Below are positions 14,657 to 26,152 of a stretch of DNA of 64,000 bases, piece after piece. The position numbers and the translations under genes are program-made. How positions within the stretch are numbered: position 1 is the first letter of the stretch; the number at the start of each line of letters is the position of its first letter. Origin of the DNA: Azadirachta indica (Eukaryota; Streptophyta; Magnoliopsida; Sapindales; Meliaceae); assembly GCA_022749755.1 (NCBI GenBank), contig CM040450.1:4640913-4704912 (forward strand), read 5' to 3'. The notes under the pieces were generated by a model. That model saw nothing but the letters and a program-made list of their open reading frames with translations. It was not told the DNA's origin and ran no database searches.

Positions 14657-15949
14657 CTACGTTGGCAGTGAACGCTGAACAATCTCAGTCACTCGAGCAC
14701 TCTCTTTCACTTTTTCGGACCATTCAATTACTGTTCTGCCCTTGTAGCTACCGTGCGGGTCTATAAAGGACGATGAGGTTTCACGTGTAGAGGGTAACAC
14801 GTGGAAAATGGCATATTGAAAAAGCTGAAAAAAGACGTACGAAAGAAGACGAAATTTCAATTTGGGCAGTGAGAAATCGAAGTGCGTGTCCATCTTAGGT
14901 TGACCCGTTTGTTCAGGTGGCATCTGACGTGTCATGCTGAGTTGGCAATATTTTTTTATAATTATTATGTTAGGTCTACTGTTGTTTCATTGTCAAACTT
15001 CTTCTAGAAGGTGACCTGCCCCAGTTCGCATTGTCATTTTCAAATAGTTACCCTTCTAAGACATAAAATTATAATTATAAAAATCTATAATTTTAATTTT
15101 AGTCAAATATCGTATTATTTGGATTATTAAATTATTTTATCAATAACTAAATTGGTATCATTCTCATTTTGCAAGAGAAAGGAAAAAAAAATAACATAAT
15201 TATTTTGATAGAATTTTAAATAATGTAAAAGACAATTTAGGACGAGGAAACAGTATGATAAGAGATCATACGAGATCCGCAATAAAGTATATCGTTATTC
15301 ATTGGCGGCAGAAGCAAGCAACAACTGAGACACAAATAAAATATTCGTTCCTTCCCATGATTCCACCTCTACTACATTTAATATATTGTATAGTATTACT
15401 TTTTCTTTTTTTTTTTTTTTTAATTCCATACTCAAAAGAAATGGTATGTTATTCTTTATGATTCATTGTACAGTAGACATAAAAAGGCACACGAACCCTT
15501 TTTTAATTATTTTATTTATTTGGTGGTTGGTAGATCCAAATATCGATTCAAATCATAGAACAATTATTTTATTTTATTTTATTTTATATTATAAGAACTC
15601 TTTTTTCAGCTGCACATAATATACTTCCGTTCTGCAGAACGGAAAACAGCATCTTTTGAATTAACAGGCAACCTGAAATCCATCAATCATGCGCACTTGT
15701 TATGCAAAATTAATAATATTTTATTTTATTAGACATCAAATGCTTAAGCATGTGAAAAAAGTAGAGTTACAAACAAAATTATTCAAAGGAACAAACAGTT
15801 GCATAAATTTCATTTACATTAACATTTATTTTTCCTTTAATATGAATCTTTACAGGTTATAATAGCAATGATAAAGGGATGTAGTTACTAACACATTTGT
15901 TTATTCTACATGAGATCGGTTTATGTTGCCCAGTGAAGATGGTAAAGCC
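14657..15949. other. Spacer between GRAS promoter and TRP pseudogene
   Basis: The first 280 bases look like the GRAS promoter with G-boxes. From about 14950 the sequence is plain A/T-rich DNA with an ATTTT-type tandem stretch near 15565-15590 and a T run at 15400-15421. I see no gene. The 92-codon frame at 14657-14935 (-) has no recognisable family and crosses the promoter, so it is not called. Confidence 0.55.
14782..14803. promoter_or_regulatory. Pair of G-boxes (CACGTG) upstream of the GRAS gene
   Basis: Two perfect CACGTG hexamers occur at 14782-14787 and 14798-14803, sixteen bases apart. The second extends to ACACGTGG, an ABRE-like core. They lie about 800 bases upstream of the GRAS start codon and about 370 bases upstream of its probable leader-exon donor. 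bZIP and bHLH factors bind such sites; whether they act on this gene is inference. Confidence 0.55.
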
Positions 15950-18941
15950 TTAAGCTTCTACTTTGACAAGTTGCTTGGCCTGCTGTTGGGACCAGAATGC
16001 GTGGGCGGCGAGGACCCTGTCCAGGAGCTGCTGTGGTACAGGTTCTCCCCTCCTTTGCTGTGTGCACCAATGTCTTCCATTTATCCTGAAAGACTGAATT
16101 GAAATGTCAATATATATTTTACTTGTAGAATGAAAATCAGCTAGTAATGATTTTTTAGTTATGAAACAGACCTTCCAGTTCCAAGTTCCTCAACTGCCTG
16201 AACTAGGGCTTCTACTTCGGAAACAGAGAAAGGTCTTCTAGTTCGGCACTTCACAAACTCGTGAGGGTTAGGTTTACGGCGAAATGGAACCACAGCCAAT
16301 GCTTCCATGGAAACTGCTGGAACAGCATCCAGAGCCTGGGAATCTGTTATGATATTGTTGATTAAAATATCGTCCAGAAAATTAACAGAATTGAATTTGT
16401 TGTCAACAGAACAACCTGAATTCATCCCTCGAGGCAGAGGAGAGTCATCAGAAGTTGCTAGTTGTACAGGTAAAGAAGCTGTGTGCCTGAAGATTGAAAA
16501 AACTGACATAAGTTTTTAAAGGGGAAAATTTCGTGATTCCAAATACAGAAAATGAGAAGATAAGCCCTGAAGAAATTCAAACCCCAAACCCCGAAACAAC
16601 AAAACCTCCAACCAAAATAGAGGAATAACAAACAACTCTAAGATCATTATGTTTATAAGCTAGCATTTTCAGTAACCTTACCCTGTTAGACCTTGACAAG
16701 TGCCACCATATAATAAATGCGAATCTTCGGTGCGTAGAGGTGGAGTTATTTGCTGATGATTGGGCTCCAACATAAAATGCAATCTATGATGCTTGTCATT
16801 ATGAGAAATACCAGTCTGAAGTAGAGTTTTGCCGTCATCTCTAACTGCTTTTCCCTGAAGGAGGACACCAACATGAAGACCATCTCCAAGTATAGAAGTC
16901 ATTGCTTCCATGAATGTCCGCAATGGACAACCGTTGACACAGCATGATTACAAGGCAAGAATTTTTGTTAAGACATGAGAAAAGCATCTACTTGCATGTA
17001 GTGAAGTAACATAAATCACAAGAAAGGAAGCCAAGGATGGAGTATCACAAACCTTCAGTGAACCAACAGTTGCAGTTGCAGAGATCTCAATAAAAAGTTC
17101 TGGAACTTTGAGTGATTTGATACTAAGTTTAACTGAATCAGAGTAGAAAGCGTGTCAGAGCCTCCTAGGACAAGATGACCATCAATAACTTCAGATACTA
17201 TGGAATCATCTTTCACAGGCTTTAATACCATTACAATCTCTAGACTTTGTTTCAGGAGGTACTTGTTGGCCTGCTACTGAGGATGATGCTCCCTTCACCG
17301 CATGCAAGAGCAAGCATTATTCAGCCAAAATTTGAATATATTGTTGAGCCAAACAGAGAAAATAAAGAAAAAGGAAGCTGGAAGTCATTCACTGATTTAC
17401 CTGGACTGCAGTTGTCACCACTGCAGCTCTTGTAAGGAGAATTAAATATGCCTTTGAAGTGAAACCCTCCATCAGATGTGGATAGATGGATTTCACTAAA
17501 CAACTTTCCCCTCTTGAAAGGAGAAATCCTCCGAGATATTTGGTGAGTATATCAGGTTTTCCCATTGTAGTAAACTGCTTTCCTTTTCCAATCTAGACAC
17601 ATCAATCCAAACCCAGAAACTGTCATAAAATCTGATGATTATCGAATTCCAAAGGACATTTTCATGATGCTCAAAGGAAACATACAGCCATACTAAGAGG
17701 GCACAATCCGACAACCTTTTAAACCATAAAGAAGTAATTTTTCAGTTTTAAGAGAAGCCCCAACCTTCATCTTTGGAGCTGCTCTCCAATGTCCAAATGC
17801 TGACAGATTCCTAATCCTTAGATCTACAGTATTAGGCGATGGCCTATAAGCTGTGAGGACGGTGCGGGGTTTAGTACACCTAGCCAAAGTTTCGTCGTCA
17901 TCATCTCTATTATCTACTTCTATATTTATCATGGTACTTGGGTATAAGATGACAAGTTTTGCACGCCCTGGACAAAGATGATGTTGAATTTCTTTCTGAA
18001 CTCACATGCAAAGGTGGTTTCCAGTGCAGTTCCTTTGTATCCAAGCAGCCTAAAACTGGGGGAGTCCCACCTTTAGTACTTGGAACAATTGATGATTTGA
18101 CTACAAATTTTCTCTCAATTACACTGTCTACATGGCCTCCCAAAAATTCCCGAGACTGACGGCAATCTGTACCAGCTTTGCCAGAAGGACCCCTACTTGC
18201 TTTTCTAATGTTGTTACAGGCCACTTTGTTGTGGAACAGATCTTTTTTGGGTCTGTACTTTGAGTAACCACTATTTCAGCCTCAGACTTGGTCTCCCCTG
18301 CACTGATCTCATATCTTTTAAAAGTTCCCCCAAGCGAGGCAACTCTCCAGCTACCATATGCAAGCAGCTTCCACTTGCATTTCTGTCATTGACATAGGCA
18401 ACTGATCAGCAAAACAGATTTGGTCTGACTGGATCAAAGCTTTTTGATATTTAATTGATCTTAAAACTAAGATTCTGTGACCGTATGACAACTCACTGAT
18501 TCACTGTGTAGATTTGACGGTGCCCTAGCAACCCAGGTGCACAGACAAAGCTATGCCCCTCACAAGTTTCTTGCTCAAGAGGCTCACTGCTTAATAATTT
18601 TCCCTTATCCTCTTTTCCTGTTCAATAATATTATTCTGAACCCTGGCACAAGCAGCATTAGGAACAGAAGTTTCAGTCTCTTGCAACAATTCATCAGCTG
18701 CATTTGCCAAAATTTCAAATGCACGAACTGGATTGTCCTCTTGTGCCTTCCTAAATGGTACCTTCCACTACAACAAGTGATAAAATTCATAAAATGAGGA
18801 CAATATTCTTTATACACAAAAATAAGACAAAGGAAATATTGGAGGGAAGCATTTGTTTACCCTGACTGATCTAGATGCACGAGGAAATACAGGGACCTCA
18901 TAGCCACTGAAACCACAATCCAACCTCCTTTGCAACACCAT
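15950..18941 (-). pseudogene. Decayed telomere-repeat-binding protein gene (TRP/TBP1 type)
   Basis: The pieces follow the TRP1/TBP1 family order. A start exon (18941-18861, MVLQRRLDCGFSGYEVP) ends in a normal GTAAAC donor. The second exon begins at 18767 and shifts frame near 18612. Central pieces are at 18224-17910 and 17932-17693, in different frames. An in-frame TGA at 17554-17552 falls where the family has Cys. STSDGGFHFKGI is at about 17485-17450. A ubiquitin-like region is split over about 17145-17055 and 16923-16680 (GVLLQGKAVRDDGKTLLQTG). The Myb region begins RRPFSVSEVEALVQAVEELG (about 16240-16180). The next exon, coding the WRDVK...RTYVDLK helix, is absent: only some 70 bases separate GTGR from DKWKTLVHTA (about 16090). 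The frame then slips again before RRGEPVPQQLLDRVLAAHAF and the stop at 15952. Introns are kept, so this is not a retrocopy. Intact members bind TTTAGGG telomere repeats; this copy cannot make a working DNA-binding domain. Confidence 0.85.
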
Positions 18942-21900
18942 ACCTCAGACGTTCATTAAAATTGAACTATTAAATATAACTAGCCAGCTAGCTTGAACCT
19001 GCAGACCTAGAATTGACCCTATCAGCAATACATATTTGGATGTGATTAGCAAACATATAAGCATCTAACATCAAAACAATTCTGCAAAATCACCATCTGC
19101 ATAAATCTGGAAGATTTGGTAAATAAGCCAAAACAGTAGTAGAGATTTATAAATGACGAATTCTGGCACTAAATACCTCTTAACTTGAAAGAAAGAAAGA
19201 AAGTACTGAACTTCAGAAGAATAAAGTTGATCAGTTGAAATCAAGTTCAGCAGATGATCAAGTTTGCCATTCCAGTCCCATAAAAAGAAAAATGTAAAAT
19301 ATGAATGAAGCAAGTAGAATCGAATTACAAATACTACTCTTTTGAGAAGTAAGGAAAGAGATGAATTCAATCCTAGAAGACCTGCATTAATTCTAAGTGA
19401 TCCTGAAAATCCTTCTGAATTTTATAGTTTGATTATTACATTACAGTCCTGAAGTCAAAATAAACAATTCCAAAAGTAAAAGCATTTATTATATTTAGCC
19501 AATCACGTTTAACCAAATGCACTAGTTTAAATTCTTCTTAATGGTCGCTATCCAAGGACCGATAATTCATCATTAAAAAATATGCAAGAAGAGTTAAACG
19601 ATCAGCCGACAAATTTGTCAGGCTTATGTAATTGTCAACTGAGACTAGAATACAAATACGAGTAACAATAAAAACAGAGATCCAAAAAGGAAAGCTAAGA
19701 AAATTCACCTGATATCTATGGACAAGTGAAGACATGAGGCCAAAATAGAGTACAGAACAGTTCCTCCACATGCAAAACAAAAATAAATGAATAAAATTTC
19801 ATTATTTTTTCCATTTACATATGGAAAAAATGGCAATGGAAAAATAATAATAATGACAGAACCTTAAGCACACCCAAAAAGTGAAAAAAAATTCCCCGTC
19901 GCTTATTTTATCCAAATGGATTTTCATATCTCAAGCCAAAACATACAACACGGCTTTGGCGTAGTGAAAATCAAAAGATTCTCAATTTCCCAAGAGAGGG
20001 TTTTCTCTTTCTTCCAAAAAATATGAACAAGAATCTGAACACAACAATGAATTTCAACAATTGATAACACATAAAAGGAAATGTAGAAGAAGAAACTAAT
20101 CAGCCCAACAGAATCTGTAAATGCCTCATCCTGACGCAAAAAAAAAAGAAATCACCTGATGAAACTATACCTGTTATTTATTCAGACACCAGAAGCTTCA
20201 GTTAAAAGTAAAATCTTTGTCTCGAAACGGACAACCTCAGCGAATTCTACCATTAATCTCTGTCTAAAACACAGTTATTTACGAACATAACAGAAAATTC
20301 TCACCTGTAATAATCCGTTTCTGCCAACCAAAAACCTCCTGAAAACCACCAAATTTTTTTTTTGTTCCTTAAACCCGCTCAAACCTCTTGCTTTATAATA
20401 ACCTTCTGGGCCTTGACCCATGAAGCTTTTTAACTGGATTAACGGGTGACAGCCCATGAGTTGACCGGCTAGTGAAGGTCGGACAAAGCACTTGGACCAG
20501 TTCCTTCGTTCGGGGGGATCCACTCCTCTCCACAGAGGAGTTCTACAGTTGACATGTGGTGGCTTTTCTATGCATGTGGGTTAATCTCATCTAATTCATA
20601 TAAAATCACCCGTCTTGGGCAATAATTTTGATGATATTGCCAGAAATTTAGGCCTAAGGTTGCGCTTTTGTTTCTGTTTTTGTGTTTGTGCTCACATCTG
20701 AAATGCTTTCAGGTTATTACGTTATTACAACCATAAAATCGTACTTTGATTGATAAAAGGCCGCTGATCCAAAATTGAAATTGCTATCTTCAGTAATAAC
20801 GCATGCATTTTTATGCTTATACGTCTTCCTCAAAATCATGTCATTAAATGAAATTTTGAATAGAAACAAAAATTTCATTAGAACAGTATTTCTTTTTTTT
20901 TTTTTTTCGAAAAGGATAATCACATCGTATTTTCCGATTCTTCCTTTATTGAAACAACTTTATTTTACAGTTTTGAATTCAATATTAAATTTCTAAATTT
21001 GTCTTGTATCATCTAAATAATTACTTTTTGCTAATTGACATTATATCAAAATATTTTTAATTAGAGTAGAGCAACAACACAATGGCTATATGATATAGTT
21101 GTTGTTCATGGACCATTAAATTGTTAGGAATAAAAATTCGACTATCAATTTAACACGGAGAAATTGCGTTGGGAGTTTCACTTTTCATGAATGTATAGCT
21201 ACCTTAAAGTAGTATAACTCTTCTAATTAACTAAAAATAATTAATAAAAATAAGAATATTAATAATTGTTTTTATTTTTATGTTGATTAAAACATCTTTT
21301 TTTTAATTATTTCGAATGGAAAAACATATCAACTAATTTTGAACAAGTAATTTTGTCACAAATTTCTTTTAAAAAGAAAATCTAAATTACCAATTCAAAT
21401 TAAATCTCTTTTTATCTTTAAGAACAATAGAATAGACAATTTAGATTAAATCTCTTACCATCTCCAAAAGCAATATAAATTAACTCAACATCAACTATTC
21501 AAAATTTGTTAAATTACAAATTATTTTTAATAGGAAAAACTAGATTGTGACTATTTGAAATAATAATTTATTTTTGTTTTGATTAATTACTGTAAACCTT
21601 TTTATTTAATAACTTTTTAAGGTTTCTCTTTTAGGTGCAATATCATAAAACTTAAATCTAAAGGTCAGGAGTAAGAATATATTTTAGCATTATTATAACG
21701 AGTTTCTTATTAAATACTTATGATGCTCGACATTTGTGCGCGTTAACGTCGGGAAAAGAGTGCAGCATACTAGACCCACTAGTTTACGTCCACGAGAAGG
21801 CCCGGAAAAGAGTCGGAAACGGACGTCAAGATTGTAACGCCACGTGGCTAAAGGATAAGTAACAGTTGCGTACCCTATGTTAACTTTTTGAACACTGGAC

Positions 21901-22265
21901 ATGCTATTATTTTAAAAGTCAGGCCAGCCCGGCCCAGCCCGGCCTACTTATCCGAAAACTGGGCGCACACCCTAACATCCAGCGACCAATCCTCCAAAAA
22001 GTCTCGTTCATGCACCATCGTAATGTTGTCCTTGACCTTGACGAATAACACACAACGAATTTCATCGACAAATTTAATAAAAAAACAAAAACTTTGCAGC
22101 CAAATATAGCTATGATTTAAGTGGTTGCATTCTATGTGGACAGAAACAAAAATCCATATCAGATTTAAAATATAGAGTCGTACGCAAAACAAGCTAACAC
22201 AATAAGACTGGATAAAGAATCAAATAATTTATAAGATACAGTAAAGAGACAGATTATGATATTCT
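18942..22265. other. Leader/promoter region of the TRP relic and spacer before the ORP3 gene
   Basis: No coding exon is recognised. On the minus strand ATTACAG|GTGAG near 20305 is a good splice donor. It could end a non-coding first exon (about 20520-20305) of the TRP gene, whose relatives have long leader introns. From 20560 the sequence becomes A/T rich. An unusual G+C-rich patch at 21726-21960 contains the palindromic G-box GCCACGTGGC (about 21838-21847) and a short GCCCGGCC-type duplication near 21925-21943. Confidence 0.45.
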
Positions 22266-25200
22266 TCATTCAGCAGCCAAATCTTCATACTGCCAGGGGT
22301 TGAATTCGGTTGTCTCTGGGTTAATCTCTTGAAGGCTATCTGAATTATCTACAGTAGCTCGATGTTCAGCATACTTGCCATTGTACCGGTACACTTCCAA
22401 GTCGCCCCATGGAGTAGGGGTGACTTCATCAGTGATGTCAAACCATTTTGGAGTAAACTGATGAGCCTTAACCTCTCGGTTTCTCTTTTCAGCTCTTTGC
22501 CTCTCCTCCAATCTAAACAAGCATTAACACGATAAAGACAGTAAGTTTCTCTTCCAGAAATTGACCCTTATGTTATCATAAATCAAGAAGGAAGCAATGT
22601 TTGACATTTTTGAGACCTTTTTTTATCAATAAAAATAAAGACTTGTAAAAGAGAGTGAAAAAGATACCTGCTCTTTTCAGTACCAGATTTGGAAAGGTCG
22701 CCTTTTTCTAGCGCATATCTATCTGGACGTAAACGGGAATCTGATGCCAATAACTTCTTAGGAGCAGTGTCAAAGCTGTTTAACTTGTGTGTAAAATATG
22801 TGAACTGGTATTTATCATTTGGAGGAGCATCAGCCACTCTCCAGACCTGCAGAAAGAGCAAAAGAATACAGCAAATTACTTTAATTAAGAAAAAGACAAA
22901 AAGAAGACTTTTAACCTGAACTTTCCCAAAGGAAGGCAAAAACAACCCAAAAAAAACTTAATATATACAACCAAACTAACCTCCTTTAATTCAGTGCCTG
23001 GAAGTGGCTCACCCTCCGAGTCACAGGGTTGGTAACTCATTGATTCATTCCATTTCCCAGTCATCAATATTTTGGGTTCCTCAGCAGAATTATATACATA
23101 TCCATCCACTTCATAGCGACCAGATCTGCAAGACATGTTCAATCAAGTGTAAAAAACCTAAACAGGAGACCTGCATGATCTGTTCATGCTTTTGAGAATT
23201 ACAAGACTTGTATGGCTAATAAATCTTGCTTATGCAAAAAATTGCCCCCTGCTGATATTTGTTAAAATCAGCAACCATGTATAAGATACAATTACCAGCA
23301 CTGGAGCCCAATATTTAAAGGGAGTGAGAAATAGTACCCAAACCATCCGCATGGTTGAAAATACAGCACAACTTTGTCGCCTGTGGTCAAGTTTGTCATG
23401 ATCATCTCCCCTGGTGAATCAATCCAAGTTCGTCCAAAAATTAAGTTGTGAACTTTTGTGGGAGGGGGCACCAAATCAAGAACTACTCCATCTCTTTTAA
23501 GGGTCACACGTGTCCTGCAGAAAAGATTTCATTGAAAAGGCTGAGTATATATACAGCATTTTCATTTGTAACACATGGACAAGAGATAATGAGAAAAGCA
23601 ATCAAAATCAGCAAGTTAAATTGCCTTTGTGCATAGTTATGAATTTCATTGATTACAAACACTGAAACGATTCCCAGAAAATGGGGGAATTCTATTTACA
23701 AAAGGAATTACTTTCTCCCTCTCATAACCAGAAAGTGCTGCCAAATCAGCAGAAGCAAAATAGAAGACCTGGAACAACTCTAATTCAAATATGGTTAAAA
23801 ATCACTGAATTCATGGATTTGAAGAAACAAGGGCAAATGAATTTCACTTCTGTATAAACACCAAAGATATACTGAATCTTGACATTTAAGCATCTTGAAA
23901 CCAAAATCAAGAAATTTAAAAGTTAGAGAAGTGGAAGGAACACATTAATCACAATAGTTAAGAAGTGTGATGCTTTCATGCTGTAAGCATTCTGAGTTCT
24001 GTAATTAATCAAACAAAAGGTGTTTTCAAAGAAGATGTTTTATGCCTTAGCTTTCATGAATCAAAACTAAAAATTAAAGAATAACAAAAGCAACCTCATT
24101 TGAGACAACTTCAGAATGATCAATGTCAAAAACTTTATGGAGCATTAAAAGCTTTTATAAGATATCAGCAAAAGTCTATCCCTAGAGACTGGCAAGCTAT
24201 ATTAGTTTTACCTTCCAACCGGATAAATATCAATTGAGTTTCCTAAAAATTTAGTTCTCAACTTTGAAGTAACATCATAAATGAAGTGCTCATTTTCAGC
24301 ATGTCCAGCACTCATAGGAGGGTGATGACTAACCTGAAACAGAAACAAAATAGAGTCTCAAAAACAGGCAAGACAAGGGGAAAAAAAAAAGGGAAAGAAA
24401 GAAAGTCTAAGAATAATAGCTTCTTTAAAATTTCAAAAGCAGCTCCACTAAATTCTAAGGTATATATGGAAAAAGAATAATTGCTCATTCCCATAAAAAA
24501 AAAACTCACTTGTTCAGCTATAAATGTAACACCACCATGATTAGCCATTTCAAAAGTTTCACCAAGAATTGGGTTAAATGGCTTCCAGGCTCGTCGGTAG
24601 GCAAAGTAGATTGATATAGCCCATGATGCTGCAATCAGCAATTGTGAGTCCCAAAACTTAACACAGATGCATGTGCATGTGGAAAGAGAGAGAAAAATAC
24701 GCAAACATCTGCATTTTCTTAAAATCCAGTAAAACAATTTTTTGTCCACAGATTTGGTAGTCTGGATTTTAAGAAACTGTGGATAGATAGGTAGAAATGT
24801 ATATGTAATCTACGGAAAGAGAGACGAGCACACAGACAAACATAGGGATTCAAAATAATTCTAACCAGAATACACCAATCTCATGTAAGGATCCTCGCAT
24901 TCATCTGCCAGATCTAGAAGGTGGGAGTACTCCATCAACTGCCAGAAACAACATACAATCAGTAAAATTCTGAGGGGCAGGGAACTGTAACATAAAACTT
25001 CATTGCAGTAAGGTTCGATAAAGAAAACACAAACCTCCGCCATTCTCTGAAGCACTGTCGATGGCTCAGAAATAAATACAGGAAGAGTCACCAGAGACTG
25101 GACATCAGCACCTATATACTTTTGCATCATCTTCCAGTAATTGTCCCTTTCCTGGAAAATCAAAAACAACAATAAATGAACACACAGATCAGCTAAGCCA

Positions 25201-26152
25201 AAAAAAAAGAAAATTACTACAGAAAGATTTTGAAACATCACAATGTATATTTCTCACTATATTGCATTGCACTGTTCCATTAATGCCATAAATCATACAA
25301 TAAGTGAAACTGCGATTCACCAACTAAAGAAGGCCCACAATACACTTGCAGAGAACGACATTAACTGCCTAAAACTTTGCTTGTAAAGACAAATATAAAG
25401 TCTTAAACCATGATTGTAAGGCCTAACCCATATGATACAGCCAGGACATTGGGATAAAAAACAAGAGGAAAAACAATCACTGTACCTCTTGTTTCCATCT
25501 TCCTCTTTTTGCTTCCTCTTCAGCATCTTCTGTTCCACCTTCGGGGTTAACAACTTCCAGTCCTTCGTAGCCCATCAAGCTGGATAACAGAAACAATATA
25601 GCCTGTCAATCGATGTCACCGTGCAAGAAAGAAGCTACAGAAAAAATAAAACAAAGAAGGCCAAGCTCTAAGACTGACACTAAGGTACCCAAAGGTACAA
25701 ATCTGAAAAAACAAATCAACTCAAATCTTCAACACTCGATAATTTTAAATTGATCTTTTTAGCACGACCCAATGATTCTTCAAACTAGGTTACACGACCA
25801 ATGATCTATCAGCATACTTCAAGTAAAGCAGAAATTAACCACTGCTATAACAATAACAATTACTCTTACGAGATAAATTATTAGATCAACCAACTAGTCG
25901 TAGTAATTCAAGCCGAAAACCAAATCTCATAAAGCAAATCAATGGAAAACCGTATGATAGCATCAAAAAAGGTAAAAGAAAAATACTAAAATTAACAGCA
26001 GATGGGAATCAAATCAGCTGATATACACCAAATCGGAGTCAGAATACATACCCGTTGACCGATTTCGACATGGCAGAACCGAAAGTCGACAAACTGGCGG
26101 CGATGGATGCGAAGAAACCACCGCTTTGCTTGGGTTCATCATTAGAAGCCAT
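22266..26152 (-). CDS. Oxysterol-binding-protein-related protein, ORP3 type
   Basis: Ten exons on the minus strand join without frame breaks: 26152-26052, 25579-25486, 25151-25035, 24938-24866, 24628-24510, 24333-24212, 23514-23338, 23125-22981, 22846-22668 and 22512-22266. They give 457 residues, the size of Arabidopsis ORP3A/B/C (about 450-460). The OSBP fingerprint EQVSHHPP is at residues 167-174 and spans the exon 5/6 border. [13 protein letters not shown] precedes it, as in all ORD domains, and KWNE and KYQFT..FTHKLN follow. The protein is a bare lipid-binding ORD with no PH domain. Family members carry sterols or phospholipids between ER and other membranes; Arabidopsis ORP3A is ER-associated through PVA12. 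The start [20 protein letters not shown] is family-like. The subgroup is secure; the exact paralogue is not. Confidence 0.94.

Noticed and set aside
14657..14935. 92-codon minus-strand frame upstream of the GRAS gene
   Set aside because: It covers the likely GRAS promoter with G-boxes, and no protein family is recognised.
22266..26152. Possible frame breaks in the ORP3 gene
   Set aside because: All ten exons join in phase with consensus borders and the usual length, so the gene is intact.
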